From Prosthecochloris marina (GTDB taxonomy: Bacteria > Bacteroidota > Chlorobiia > Chlorobiales > Chlorobiaceae), in contig NZ_PDNZ01000013.1 in the NCBI RefSeq assembly GCF_003182595.1, positions 1 through 23,486 on the forward strand: a stretch of 23,486 nt of DNA. Direction: 5' to 3'. Each line of letters starts with the position of its first letter. Position 1 is the stretch's first letter. The translations under genes were made by a program, and so were the position numbers. Positions 1-8,645 of this stretch are shown here, in pieces. A model generated the notes under the pieces. That model was not told the origin of the DNA, did not search any database, and worked only from the letters and a program-made list of their open reading frames with translations.

Positions 1-276
1 TCCCTTCTCTCATGCTTGGTACAGAACATCTGGCTCTCTCGAACCAGCCCGCTTCCTTCAACGGGCTCTTAATGTAGGGACTCCCCCCTTAAGTTCCAAA
101 GTTTTTTTCATTCTTTTTCTCTTTTTTTCGACAGAGGGTTTTTATCTAACAGGCCTGACCTTACAATAGTTCCATCATTGCATCATCACAGTACTCGAAA
201 ATGCAGCCTGCCTGGTTACACGACACCCTCTTCCAGAAAACTTTTTGCTCAAATGACTAAATTTGATTATTAATAT
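1..276. other. Leader region upstream of the export operon, no gene
   Basis: I see no convincing gene here. There is a short stem (AGCCCG at 46-51, CGGGCT at 62-67) with a 10-base loop but no T-run after it. Positions 97-128 form a T-rich pyrimidine stretch. The promoter of the downstream operon must lie here or further left, but I cannot point to a convincing -35/-10 pair. Confidence 0.4.
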
Positions 277-1308
277 ATGACAAAAATTTTTCGTGAGAAT
301 AAAAGCACTGTAACAATGAACAATGAACCCGCCAAACGCTGGATAATGATAGCAGGTGCTGCTGTAGCTGCCGTTCTTGTGATTATACTGCTGCTGCTGG
401 TGTTGCGACAACCGGCATTACCAGAATCTATCGCTTTCGGCAATGGCAGGCTGGAAGCAATCGAATATGATATCGCAACCAAACACGCGGGAAAGCTGGA
501 GCATGTCCTGGTCGATGAGGGCGACATGGTAACAGCAGGACAGACTCTTGCCATCATGGAAATAACGGAGCTCGAATCACTGCTTCATGAGGCTGAAGCA
601 AATCTCGACCGTGCAAAAGAATCAAAAAAACAGGCCAAAGCTCTCGTTTCACAACGCAACAGCGAAAGAAATCTGGCCAGCAAAGATTTTTCCCGATCGC
701 AAAAGCTGTTTCAAGCCGACGTTATCTCAAAACAGGACATGGACAGCCAAACGACCCGACTGCAGTCGGCAACCGCCGCACTTCAGGCTGCACAAGCTAT
801 GGTTGCGGAAAGCGACGCCGCAATGGCAGCTGCACGAGCAAATATCGAAAGAGTTCAAACCACGATCGACGACAGCTTTCTCAAGACACCTGTAAACGGA
901 AGGGTGCTTTACAAACTGGCGGAACCCGGCGAAGTGCTCGGAGCCGGAAGCAAAGCGCTTACCGTTCTCGATCTGAACGATACCTATATGACTATCTTCC
1001 TGCCGACAGCTCAGGCAGGAAAGACCGCCATAGGATCTGAAGCCCGTATCGTTCTCGATGCCCTTCCGGAACAGCCCCTCCCGGCTACCGTTTCATTCGT
1101 GTCACCCGAAGCCCAGTTCACACCCAAAGAGGTCGAGACAAAAACCGAACGGGAAAAACTCATGTTCCGCATCAAGGTGAGGCTCGATACCGCAAGCAGT
1201 CAGTATAAGGATATTCCGTTGAAAGCAGGACTGCCAGGCATGGCATATGTCAAGCTGGATAACGACGAACAATGGCCGGAAAGCCTGCAGATTCAGATGA
1301 ACAAATGA
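277..1308 (+). CDS. yhiI: HlyD-type membrane-fusion protein of a YhiI-RbbA-YhhJ ABC export system
   Basis: Periplasmic adaptor expected to link an inner-membrane ABC exporter to an outer-membrane channel. The N-terminus carries one membrane anchor (about residues 22-44, rich in I, L, V and A). A biotinyl-lipoyl-like half follows ([18 protein letters not shown], about 57-75), then a long Gln/Ala/Lys-rich coiled-coil hairpin (about 105-200), then the second lipoyl half and beta-barrel ([18 protein letters not shown] onward). The order and wording closely follow E. coli YhiI as I remember it. The stop overlaps the start of the next gene by four bases (ATGA), so the genes are almost certainly co-transcribed and translationally coupled. 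The start is uncertain: an in-frame ATG at 316 would give a 330-residue protein beginning MNNEPAKRW, closer to E. coli. Neither start has a clear Shine-Dalgarno site. No TolC-like partner is in the window. The substrate is unknown. Confidence 0.88.
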   Translation: MTKIFRENKSTVTMNNEPAKRWIMIAGAAVAAVLVIILLLLVLRQPALPESIAFGNGRLEAIEYDIATKHAGKLEHVLVDEGDMVTAGQTLAIMEITELESLLHEAEANLDRAKESKKQAKALVSQRNSERNLASKDFSRSQKLFQADVISKQDMDSQTTRLQSATAALQAAQAMVAESDAAMAAARANIERVQTTIDDSFLKTPVNGRVLYKLAEPGEVLGAGSKALTVLDLNDTYMTIFLPTAQAGKTAIGSEARIVLDALPEQPLPATVSFVSPEAQFTPKEVETKTEREKLMFRIKVRLDTASSQYKDIPLKAGLPGMAYVKLDNDEQWPESLQIQMNK

Positions 1309-4043
1309 CTGCCGAATACAGCGCTATCGCCCGGTTCGAACAAGTCTCCCACCACTATGGAGATACCCGGGCTCTCGATGAGATCACGCTCGATATCCCC
1401 GCGGGATGCATGGCTGGCCTTATTGGACCTGATGGTGTAGGAAAATCCACATTGCTCGGTCTTGTAGCCGGCGCAACCAAAATACAGAGTGGAGCAATCA
1501 GTGTACTGGGTGGGGATATCGGAGATTCGGGATTTCGCCGTTCGGTATCACCTCGAATCGCCTACATGCCTCAAGGACTGGGAAAAAACCTCTACCTCAC
1601 GCTTACAGTCCATGAAAACGTCGATTTTTTCGGCAGGCTTTTCGGCCTCCCGGCGAACAAGAGACGTACCCAGATAGAGGAAGTGCTCGAAAGTACCGGA
1701 TTGCTGCCGTTCAGCAACCGGCCCGCAGGCAAACTATCGGGGGGCATGAAACAGAAGCTGGGTCTGTGCTGCTCGCTGATTCATGAACCGGATCTTTTGA
1801 TCCTCGATGAGCCGACAACAGGTGTAGACCCTCTTTCCCGGCAGCAATTCTGGGAACTGATCGCCCGTATACGGAACCGAAAGGCAATCAGTGTCATTGT
1901 GGCAACTGCATACATGCAGGAAGCCGAACGTTTTGACTGGCTCGCTGCGATGGATAGCGGGCATATCCTTTCGCAAGGAACTCCAGGTGAATTGAGAAAG
2001 CGAGCGGGAAAAGACAACCTCGAGGATGCATTTATCGAGCTTCTTCCTACCGAGAAACGAGGAGACCACTCATCTCTTGTCATCCCTCCATACACTCGAG
2101 AACAAAAAACCACCGCGATCGAGGCCGACGGCCTGACCAAACGGTTTGGCGACTTCACTGCTGTCGACCACGTCAGTTTCTCCATTGGACAGGGCGAGAT
2201 TTTCGGTTTTCTCGGTTCAAACGGTTGCGGCAAAACCACAACCATGAAAATGCTGACCGGCCTTCTTCCATCCAGCGAAGGCAGTGCAACATTGTTTGGC
2301 CGGCGCATCGACGCATTCGATCTGGCAACAAGAAAGCGAGTCGGCTACATGTCCCAGTCTTTTTCTCTCTACGGTGAACTCACTGTCGAGCAGAACCTCA
2401 CGATGCATGCACGCCTCTTTCATCTTCCTGAGGAACGCATTGCCTCAAGGGTAGACGAGCTGACCGAGCGCTTTTCACTGGAATCCTATAGAACAAAGCT
2501 TGCCACCGATTTACCCATGGGAATACGGCAGCGTCTTTCACTTGCCGTAGCCGTAGTCCATGATCCTGAACTCCTCATCCTCGACGAACCAACGTCCGGT
2601 GTCGACCCGCTGGCCAGAGACCAGTTCTGGGAAATTCTCATCGACCTTTCCCGTAATCAGGGAGTCACCATATTTATTTCCACCCACTTCATGAACGAAG
2701 GGGAACGCTGCGACCGCATATCACTTATGCACGCTGGAAAAGTCCTTGCGATCGGAGCACCGGATGAACTTGTCCGCTCCAGCAAGGCTGCAAACCTGGA
2801 AGACGCCTTTATCGGGTATCTCCGTCAGGCCGCCGGTGAAGAGCACTCCGACGGCATATCGGCTACGCCGTCGGAGAAGCTGTCAGTTTCCCCCCAAGCC
2901 GAGACGAAAAACATCATCTTCAGTCCGAGAAGAATGTACGGCTACATGTACAGAGAGTCTCTCGAAATAATACGCGACCCTGTACGCCTGGCTTTCGCAT
3001 TACTTGGATCGGTTATTTTGATGCTGATCCTCGGCTACGGTATAACGTTCGATATAAAAGACACTCCTTTCGCTGTTCTTGACCGGGACAACAGCCCGGA
3101 AAGCCGGGACTACATCGCAAGTATGGGCAGCTCGGTCTACTTCACCGAGCACCCACCGCTTGTATCGGCCGACGACATAGAGCGCCGTCTCCAGAACGGC
3201 GAACTGCAAGCCGTGTTCGAAATTCCCCCCGATTTCGGAAAAGACCTCAAACGGGGAAGAAACACGGAGATCATGGCTCTCATCGACGGCTCGATGCCTT
3301 TTCATGGTGAAACCATCAGGGGCTACATCTATGGCCTCCACTCCCATTACCTTTCCGACCTTGCAGTAAGGACCTATGGCGATAAACCGACCTTTGCCCC
3401 GGTGTCGCTCAAGGTCAGGTATCGTTACAACCAGGATTTCGAAAGTTTGACAGCAATGGTTCCGGCCGTCATCCCACTGTTGCTGATCTTTATCCCCGCT
3501 ATCCTCATGGCCCTTGGTATCGTGCGTGAAAAAGAGCTCGGTTCGATCACCAACCTCTATGTCACACCGGTAACACGCCTGGAGTTCCTGCTCGGCAAGC
3601 AGATTCCTTACATTGCCATCGGAATGATCAGCTTCTTTACGCTTGTCGTGCTCTCCGTCACGGTGTTCGACGTTCCCGTCAGGGGAAGCTTTGCGACATT
3701 GACGTTCAGCGCCCTGCTGTATGTCATCGTCACAACCGGTTTCGGACTCCTGATGTCTTCCTTTACCCGCACACAACTTGCGGCCCTCGCGGTAACGGCA
3801 TTCGCAACCTTGATACCCGCCGTCCGCTTCTGTGGCCTGACCGATCCGGTATCCTCCCTCGACGGGGCCAGCGCATTTCTCGGCAACATCTACCCGACAA
3901 CCTATTTTCTCTATATCTCGAGAGGATGTTTCACCAAAGAACTCGGCATGGGAGACCTGTACGGCTATATTGCCGCTCTTTGCGCCTTTATCCCGGTGTT
4001 TACAGGCCTGAGTCTTATCCTGCTCAAAAAACAGGGGGAGTGA
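1305..4043 (+). CDS. rbbA: RbbA-type ABC transporter: two ATPase domains fused to a permease domain
   Basis: Powers the export system and supplies half of its membrane channel. In the 912-residue form, the first ATPase has Walker [10 protein letters not shown] (41-49, with Asp instead of the usual Asn, as in RbbA/YbhF), signature LSGGMKQ (144-150) and Walker B LLILDEP from 164. The second has GSNGCGKTT (304-312), a degenerate signature LPMGIRQ (403-409) and Walker B LLILDEP from 423. An ABC2-type membrane domain follows, with one helix near 562-580, a large extracytoplasmic loop and a C-terminal helix bundle from about 718. E. coli RbbA has nearly the same length and was reported as ribosome-associated; the fused permease and operon context favour export here. 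I chose ATG 1305 because it overlaps the upstream stop as ATGA and matches the family N-terminus. An in-frame ATG at 1272 adds 11 residues. Confidence 0.92.
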   Translation: MTAEYSAIARFEQVSHHYGDTRALDEITLDIPAGCMAGLIGPDGVGKSTLLGLVAGATKIQSGAISVLGGDIGDSGFRRSVSPRIAYMPQGLGKNLYLTLTVHENVDFFGRLFGLPANKRRTQIEEVLESTGLLPFSNRPAGKLSGGMKQKLGLCCSLIHEPDLLILDEPTTGVDPLSRQQFWELIARIRNRKAISVIVATAYMQEAERFDWLAAMDSGHILSQGTPGELRKRAGKDNLEDAFIELLPTEKRGDHSSLVIPPYTREQKTTAIEADGLTKRFGDFTAVDHVSFSIGQGEIFGFLGSNGCGKTTTMKMLTGLLPSSEGSATLFGRRIDAFDLATRKRVGYMSQSFSLYGELTVEQNLTMHARLFHLPEERIASRVDELTERFSLESYRTKLATDLPMGIRQRLSLAVAVVHDPELLILDEPTSGVDPLARDQFWEILIDLSRNQGVTIFISTHFMNEGERCDRISLMHAGKVLAIGAPDELVRSSKAANLEDAFIGYLRQAAGEEHSDGISATPSEKLSVSPQAETKNIIFSPRRMYGYMYRESLEIIRDPVRLAFALLGSVILMLILGYGITFDIKDTPFAVLDRDNSPESRDYIASMGSSVYFTEHPPLVSADDIERRLQNGELQAVFEIPPDFGKDLKRGRNTEIMALIDGSMPFHGETIRGYIYGLHSHYLSDLAVRTYGDKPTFAPVSLKVRYRYNQDFESLTAMVPAVIPLLLIFIPAILMALGIVREKELGSITNLYVTPVTRLEFLLGKQIPYIAIGMISFFTLVVLSVTVFDVPVRGSFATLTFSALLYVIVTTGFGLLMSSFTRTQLAALAVTAFATLIPAVRFCGLTDPVSSLDGASAFLGNIYPTTYFLYISRGCFTKELGMGDLYGYIAALCAFIPVFTGLSLILLKKQGE

Positions 4044-4047
4044 AAAA

Positions 4048-5181
4048 ATGAAACGACACACGGCAAGAAACATCTGGCACTTGGGCATCAAAGAACTGAG
4101 AAGTCTCTGGAGCGACAAAATTATGCTCGGGCTCATCCTTTTCATGTTCACCGTCGGCATTTATGTAGCTGCCGGAGCACAGTCCCGTGAACTGCACAAC
4201 GCCCCCATAGCGTTTGTGGATAACGACCGTTCACCACTGTCGGAGCGTATCATCGATGCGTTTTACCCTCCACATTTCAAACATCCCGAACATATTTCAC
4301 AGCAGGAAATCGATCCCGGTATGGATGAAGGGCTCTACACCTTCGTGCTTGTTATTCCACCTGAGTTCCAGCACGACGTACTCGCGGGAAAACTTCCGGA
4401 AATACAGGTCAACGTCGACGCAACCCGGATGACACAAGCATTTATCGGATCGAGCTATATCAGCAGTATCATCAACGGGGAGGTGCTGGAGTTTGTTCGA
4501 GGATACAGAACATCGACACCTCTGCCCATCGATCTTGCCGTCAAAGTACGTTTCAACCCGAACCTCAACGGGATCTGGTTCGGCAGCGTCATGGAAATCA
4601 TGACAAACATCACCATTCTCTCCATCATTCTCACAGGGGCAGCTTTGATCAGGGAACGGGAACGGGGCACCATCGAACACCTGCTCGTCATGCCACTCAC
4701 CCCGTTGGAAATCATGGGAGCAAAAGTCTGGGCCAACGGCATAGTGGTTCTTGCCAGCGCAATGCTCTCTTTGTTTCTGGTTGTCAAGGGTCTTTTCCAG
4801 GTACCTATCGCCGGCTCGATCACACTCTTCATGATCGGTGCGATGCTCCATCTTTTTTCAACGACATCCATCGGTATTTTTCTGGGAACCATCGCCAGGT
4901 CCATGCCTCAGTTCGGTTTGCTGATCATTCTTGTCATCCTGCCGATGCAACTGCTCTCGGGGGGAGTCACACCACGGGAAAGCATGCCTGAAATTGTCCA
5001 GAACATCATGCTCATCTCCCCAACGACCCACTTTGTCAATTTTTCAAAAGCGATCATGTATCGCGGGGCCGGAATCAGCGTGGTCTGGAAACAGTTTGCC
5101 GTCATAAGCCTCATCGGAACGGTATTTTTCCTCATAGCGCTTACCCGTTTCCGAAAAACCGTCGCACAAACCCAGCTGTAA
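4048..5181 (+). CDS. yhhJ: ABC-2 type permease, YhhJ-like, third gene of the export operon
   Basis: Inner-membrane permease that should pair with the permease half of the RbbA-like protein. One N-terminal membrane helix (about residues 26-44) precedes a large extracytoplasmic domain. About five C-terminal helices start near residue 180 (MEIMTNITILSIILTGAALI). The loop RERERGTIEHLLVMPLTPLEIM between the first two of these is a hallmark of the ABC2_membrane_3 family. The 377-residue length matches E. coli YhhJ. The start is four bases after the upstream stop and has a strong purine-rich Shine-Dalgarno site (AGGGGGAG, 4033-4040), so this gene closes the operon. No terminator is obvious downstream. 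Confidence 0.9.
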   Translation: MKRHTARNIWHLGIKELRSLWSDKIMLGLILFMFTVGIYVAAGAQSRELHNAPIAFVDNDRSPLSERIIDAFYPPHFKHPEHISQQEIDPGMDEGLYTFVLVIPPEFQHDVLAGKLPEIQVNVDATRMTQAFIGSSYISSIINGEVLEFVRGYRTSTPLPIDLAVKVRFNPNLNGIWFGSVMEIMTNITILSIILTGAALIRERERGTIEHLLVMPLTPLEIMGAKVWANGIVVLASAMLSLFLVVKGLFQVPIAGSITLFMIGAMLHLFSTTSIGIFLGTIARSMPQFGLLIILVILPMQLLSGGVTPRESMPEIVQNIMLISPTTHFVNFSKAIMYRGAGISVVWKQFAVISLIGTVFFLIALTRFRKTVAQTQL

Positions 5182-5256
5182 ACAAAAAAGCAACGCAACA
5201 TGACACCATGAAGACTTCATCTTTCGCTGTCATTGGTACCTTCCTGCACCATTTCA

Positions 5257-5287
5257 TTTACTCAATAAATTGATTAAATTTACTCAA
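5257..5287. promoter_or_regulatory. Imperfect palindrome and direct repeat before the DUF4143 ATPase gene
   Basis: TTTACTCAAT (5257-5266) and ATTGATTAAA (5269-5278) pair with one mismatch across a two-base centre. ATTTACTCAA also occurs twice in direct orientation at 5256-5265 and 5278-5287, 22 bases apart. The block ends 24 bases before the GTG start of the ATPase gene. The layout suits a repressor or autoregulator site, but that is inference. Confidence 0.4.
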
Positions 5288-5310
5288 CAGCAAAAGCAAA
5301 AATAGCAGCA

Positions 5311-6504
5311 GTGCTTATAGAAAGACAGCAAAAAGCCCTTCTTGAAAAGCGCCTGGATGCAGAACCGCGCCGGTTTATCCAGGTCATTCATGGACCCCGG
5401 CAGGTGGGTAAAACAACGCTTGCCCAGCAATTCATGCAAGCGACAAAACAAACCACTCATTTTACCACGGCAGACAATGTTTCTGTAGGACAGTCGGCAT
5501 GGATTTCTCAACAGTGGGAAGCTACTCGAATCGCACTACGACGGTCTCCGCGGAAAGAGGCGATCCTGATTATCGATGAAATACAGAAAATCAGCAACTG
5601 GAGTGAAACCGTTAAGCGGGAGTGGGACAACGACAGTGCAAACAACCTCAACCTGAAAGTGGTTTTGCTCGGATCATCGAGGCTCCTGCTCCAGGAAGGA
5701 CTGAGCGAATCGCTTGCCGGGCGCTTTGAAACAATCTATCTCGGACACTGGTCATATTCGGAGATGAAACAGGCGTTCGGTTTGACACCCGAAGAGTATG
5801 TCTGGTTCGGGGGATACCCTGGAGCAGCAGCCCTGATCGGCGATGAAGAACGGTGGTCTCGCTACATAAAGGACTCACTGATAGAAAGCAGTATTTCAAG
5901 GGATATCCTCATGCTCAACCGTGTCGACAAACCAGCCTTGATGAAACGATTGTTCGAGCTCGGGTGCCATTATTCAGGCCAGATACTGTCCTACACTAAA
6001 ATCATGGGACAGCTTCAGGACGCAGGAAACACGACAACCCTTGCGCACTATCTGCAACTTCTCGATACAGCAGGACTCCTCGGCGGACTTGAAAAATACA
6101 GTCCGGAAATTGTTCGGAGAAGAGCTTCGAGCCCTAAGTTCCAGGTCCATAATACAGCCTTGATCAGTGCCCAGCAGGAGAGCACTTTCAATGATATTGT
6201 CGAAAAACCCGCCGAATGGGGACGCTGGGTAGAATCTGCAATCGGAGCCCATTTGCTCAATCATTCGTTATCCACGGGATACCAGCTCAACTACTGGCGA
6301 CACGGTAACCATGAGGTCGATTTTATTCTCGTGCATAAGAGCAAGGTCATTGGCCTCGAGGTAAAGTCAGGTAGTACCCGATACACATCCGGTATCGAGG
6401 CTTTCAAACAGCGGTACAATCCTGAAAAAGTCCTCCTGGTCGGCAACTCCGGAATCCCGTGGCAGGATTTCCTTGCAATCGATCCAGCCGAACTGTTCCT
6501 GTAA
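5311..6504 (+). CDS. AAA_14/DUF4143-family ATPase
   Basis: Single-gene ATPase of the common but poorly understood AAA_14 plus DUF4143 architecture. Walker A is GPRQVGKTT (residues 28-36) and Walker B is AILIIDE (84-90). A sensor-like segment follows (VVLLGSSRLLLQEGLSESLAGRF). The C-terminal DUF4143 part ends with EVDFIL and, about ten residues later, GLEVKSG. That spacing resembles the D...ExK arrangement of PD-(D/E)XK nuclease folds and is typical of the family. The start is GTG at 5311; the reading frame closes at a stop at 5275-5277, so little extension is possible, and no good Shine-Dalgarno site is visible. Such genes are often scattered, mobile or linked to defence and addiction loci, but no role is established. 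Length (397 residues) is normal. It converges with the arsenic permease gene 22 bases away. Confidence 0.85.
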   Translation: MLIERQQKALLEKRLDAEPRRFIQVIHGPRQVGKTTLAQQFMQATKQTTHFTTADNVSVGQSAWISQQWEATRIALRRSPRKEAILIIDEIQKISNWSETVKREWDNDSANNLNLKVVLLGSSRLLLQEGLSESLAGRFETIYLGHWSYSEMKQAFGLTPEEYVWFGGYPGAAALIGDEERWSRYIKDSLIESSISRDILMLNRVDKPALMKRLFELGCHYSGQILSYTKIMGQLQDAGNTTTLAHYLQLLDTAGLLGGLEKYSPEIVRRRASSPKFQVHNTALISAQQESTFNDIVEKPAEWGRWVESAIGAHLLNHSLSTGYQLNYWRHGNHEVDFILVHKSKVIGLEVKSGSTRYTSGIEAFKQRYNPEKVLLVGNSGIPWQDFLAIDPAELFL

Positions 6505-6526
6505 GCTGAGAATCTTTTTATGAGAG

Positions 6527-7579
6527 CTAAAGCACCAGATTAAACACATACCCCACCAGCACGATCCCTGCAGCGACAACACCCGCAAAAACCGCAATCA
6601 AACGTGGCTTGAGGACTTTGCGCAAGATAATCATTTCAGGAGCCGATAAAGCGATGACACTCATCATGAACGCCATGGCAGTTCCAAGCGCAGCTCCTTT
6701 GCCCAAAAGCGCCTGCACAACAGGCAGGATACCTGCAGCATTCGAGTACATGGGAACACCCAGCAGCACCGCGGCAGGTACTGACCACCATGCGCTTTCA
6801 CCCATCAGTTCAGCCATGAAGTTTTCGGGTACATACCCGTGGATGCCGGCGCCGACACCTACTCCCACGACAATATAAAGCCAGACTTTTCCGACGATCG
6901 ATCGAACATGATCGAGACCCTCACCGAATCGTTCAGGCCAGGAAATATCCGATCCCTTTGCATTCGCTGCAACAGTGCTGTTCAACATCTTCCTGACCCA
7001 CTCTTCAAGTTGATTTTCCAAACCGAGTTTCCCGATAACCATCCCGGCCATAATCGCAATGCCAAGCCCCATGGTCATATAAGTCAGGGCAATTTTCCAG
7101 CCGAACATCCCGAACAGCAAGGCAAGCGCCACCTCATTGACCATCGGTGCCGCAATCAGAAATGAAAACGTCACCCCAAGCGGAACGCCCGCCTGCAGGA
7201 AACCGATAAAAAGAGGCACTGCAGAACATGAGCAGAACGGCGTCACAACACCGAGCCCCGCCGCCATAACATTGCCCACCCCAGTCGCTTTACCGGAAAG
7301 TAGCGACCTTGTCTTTTCAGGAGAGACAAAGGTGTGCACAATACCCATGACAAAAACAACCCCAACAAGCAGGAGCAACACTTTCGGCACCTCATAGATA
7401 AAAAAGTAGAACGCCTCGCCAAAATGATTGTCACGGCTTAATCCCAGAATCCCGATTATGAGTTCAGCCAACAACTCGAGATTGTTGTACAGAGACAACA
7501 AACCCACAGAAACAACGGCATACCTCAGCCACATTCCTGTTTGGCCTCCCTGTTGCGATCCTTTTTCTCTTTGCTTCAT
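6527..7579 (-). CDS. arsP: ArsP/DUF318-type permease (organoarsenical or metalloid efflux)
   Basis: Polytopic inner-membrane permease of the DUF318 (ArsP-like) family. The diagnostic stretch TPFCSCSAVPLFIGF lies near residues 115-130, followed by IAAPMVNEVALALLFGMFGW; the cysteines of FCSCS are the residues implicated in trivalent arsenical handling in ArsP. Hydrophobic segments run through the protein, roughly eight to ten in all, with a short charged N-terminus rich in Gln and Gly. It is the last gene of the minus-strand arsR-thioredoxin-permease set, so arsenical efflux is the best guess. Related DUF318 permeases also occur without arsenic genes, and the substrate could be another thiophilic species. 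A 203-base gap holding an inverted-repeat element separates it from the thioredoxin-like gene, so expression may be partly uncoupled. Confidence 0.85.
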   Translation of the reverse strand: MKQREKGSQQGGQTGMWLRYAVVSVGLLSLYNNLELLAELIIGILGLSRDNHFGEAFYFFIYEVPKVLLLLVGVVFVMGIVHTFVSPEKTRSLLSGKATGVGNVMAAGLGVVTPFCSCSAVPLFIGFLQAGVPLGVTFSFLIAAPMVNEVALALLFGMFGWKIALTYMTMGLGIAIMAGMVIGKLGLENQLEEWVRKMLNSTVAANAKGSDISWPERFGEGLDHVRSIVGKVWLYIVVGVGVGAGIHGYVPENFMAELMGESAWWSVPAAVLLGVPMYSNAAGILPVVQALLGKGAALGTAMAFMMSVIALSAPEMIILRKVLKPRLIAVFAGVVAAGIVLVGYVFNLVL

Positions 7580-7644
7580 AATCCCGATATGTATACTTCA
7601 AAAATTGCTCAGCATCTCTTGCTATCATCCAAACAAATCGTAAA

Positions 7645-7793
7645 GGTACCTCTAAAAGGTGTCATGAGTCCCGATTCTATCGGGATAAACTTCAAAACCG
7701 GAGTGTCCCGACTTGTCGGGACATGAGAATTTCGATCCCGACAGGTCGGGATAACGCAGCAATTTGGGCGCACAATAAGTTTTTAGAGGTACC
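7645..7793. repeat. Composite inverted-repeat element (MITE-like) with three internal hairpins
   Basis: A perfect 13-base inverted repeat bounds the element: GGTACCTCTAAAA (7645-7657) and TTTTAGAGGTACC (7781-7793). Inside are three consecutive hairpins sharing the core TCCCGA/TCGGGA: 7669-7685 (7-base arms, 3-base loop), 7704-7723 (9-base arms, loop TT) and 7735-7752 (8-base arms, loop AG). The right terminal repeat overlaps the last codons and stop of the thioredoxin-like gene. It could be a MITE-like insertion or a REP-type structure that attenuates transcription into the permease gene. I see no clear target-site duplication. Confidence 0.6.
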
Positions 7794-8016
7794 CCTCGAT
7801 CTCTTCTCGTGAGGGTATACGCCCCGAACATTTGACCACCTCGTCAACAACAAGAACGGGAGTTGAAAGAACGTTGTAGGACATGATCTGCTGAATATCC
7901 TCAACTTTTTCAACTGTCGCCTCAATGCCTGACTCGACGACAACCTCACGGACAAGCGACTCAAGCTGCTTACAGGTCGCACAACCAGAACCAAGTACTT
8001 TAATGTGTTTTTTCAT
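7783..8016 (-). CDS. Small thioredoxin-like redox protein with CXXC motif
   Basis: A 77-residue thioredoxin-fold protein of the type often named redox-active disulfide protein 2. The active site is G-C12-A-T-C15 near the N-terminus. The cis-proline segment STPVLVVDE (51-59) and a third cysteine (C63) follow. These mini-thioredoxins commonly travel with DUF318 permeases and ArsR regulators. Likely roles are thiol exchange with the permease or reduction of a metalloid, but neither is proven. The final codons (G, Y, L, stop) fall within the terminal repeat of the adjacent element, so the C-terminus may have been reshaped by it. An ArsR-like palindrome lies 24 bases upstream of the start. Confidence 0.85.
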   Translation of the reverse strand: MKKHIKVLGSGCATCKQLESLVREVVVESGIEATVEKVEDIQQIMSYNVLSTPVLVVDEVVKCSGRIPSREEIEGYL

Positions 8017-8039
8017 CGTAACTCTTCATTTTGCATCGC

Positions 8040-8059
8040 ATATCGCAAATAGGCGATAA
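8040..8059. promoter_or_regulatory. Second ArsR-like operator, before the thioredoxin-like gene
   Basis: ATATCG (8040-8045) and CGATAA (8054-8059) are separated by exactly eight bases, the same layout as the perfect palindrome upstream of arsR; 11 of the 12 half-site bases match that site. It lies between arsR and the thioredoxin-like gene and could give the distal genes their own ArsR-controlled promoter. Confidence 0.55.
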
Positions 8060-8110
8060 TTGTTATAAAAAAATTTTGCTATCCGTCAATTCATTCCGCT
8101 ACACCCTCAC

Positions 8111-8437
8111 TCAAGGCGAGACTGCTCTCTTTTCAGCAAAAAACTTTCCGAACAGATTCCGCGCTTTTGCCCAATTTTTCCTGTTGATGCAATATTTCAC
8201 CCTTGGCGGACTGATCTCACCCTGAATGAGCCCCACTTCATGGAGCGCCTTGAGATGCTGGGAAACCGTAGACTGGGCCAGAGGAATCATGGCAGTCATC
8301 TCACCGGTAAAACAACAGGATTGGCTCTCGAGCAGCATCAGTATTTTTATTCTGACAGGATGCCCGAGCGCTTTGGCAAATTGCGCCATTTCCAGCTCTT
8401 CTTCACTGTAATCTATGTGTTTGTCCGTCCTCCGCAT
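8111..8437 (-). CDS. arsR: ArsR/SmtB-family metalloregulatory repressor
   Basis: Winged-helix repressor expected to bind DNA without metalloid and let go when As(III)/Sb(III) binds. The core FAKALGHPVRIKILMLLES is followed by a vicinal cysteine pair C41-C42 (SQSCCFTGEM) and the recognition helix LAQSTVSQHLKALHEVGLI, then the wing (GEISPPRVKYCINRKNW). The cysteine pair lies at the start of the DNA-binding region, not in the classical ELCVCDL form; this SCC variant is one I associate with Bacteroidetes/Chlorobi-type ArsR proteins. Length (108 residues) is normal. A perfect 20-base palindrome lies 16 bases upstream of its start, so autoregulation is very likely. It leads the minus-strand arsenic genes and diverges from arsC. 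Confidence 0.9.
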   Translation of the reverse strand: MRRTDKHIDYSEEELEMAQFAKALGHPVRIKILMLLESQSCCFTGEMTAMIPLAQSTVSQHLKALHEVGLIQGEISPPRVKYCINRKNWAKARNLFGKFFAEKRAVSP

Positions 8438-8453
8438 TGTAAGATATCATAGT

Positions 8454-8473
8454 TTATCGTAAATTTACGATAA
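8454..8473. promoter_or_regulatory. Perfect 20-bp palindrome, probable ArsR operator
   Basis: TTATCGTAAATTTACGATAA is a perfect palindrome lying 16 bases upstream of the arsR start codon. Position and symmetry are typical of ArsR-family operators. It lies in the intergenic region between the divergent arsR and arsC genes, so it may affect both. Confidence 0.75.
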
Positions 8474-8524
8474 TGAAACAATAAACCAAATATATTATTC
8501 CTGACGGTTTTCGAAAGGCCATAA

Positions 8525-8554
8525 GTGTCTACAATGTAAAACCTTTGCAAAGCA
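8525..8554 (+). repeat. Weak third copy of a GTGTCTAC...TGTA motif upstream of arsC
   Basis: GTGTCTAC at 8525-8532 is followed by TGTA and, further on, TTTGCA. About 21 of 30 positions match the motif at 12064-12093. A third relative is at 22572-22603. All three lie 70-92 bases upstream of plus-strand start codons. This copy is the weakest and may be chance. Confidence 0.3.
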
Positions 8555-8645
8555 AGCAATAACGCACCCGTTGAAACAGCTACCTTTTTCAGGTACACAT
8601 AATTATCAACAAACCGGCACATATCGTCCGGCAAAAATCATGATT

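Noticed and set aside
46..67. Stem-loop AGCCCG/CGGGCT as terminator of a gene left of the window
   Set aside because: The stem is only six bases, the loop is ten, and CTTAATG follows in place of a T-run.
3000..4160. Long minus-strand open frame (386 codons) opposite the rbbA-like gene
   Set aside because: It lies wholly opposite a well-conserved coding region, is rich in Arg, Gly, Asp and His without any domain, and is explained by third-position bias of the real gene.
5206..5218. ATGAAG-A-CTTCAT hairpin after the export operon as terminator
   Set aside because: Short AT-rich stem with no T-run; it may be chance.
7669..7752. Three similar palindromes considered as a CRISPR array
   Set aside because: The units are inverted repeats of different arm lengths with 18-11 base gaps; there are no equal repeats with unique spacers, and no cas genes.
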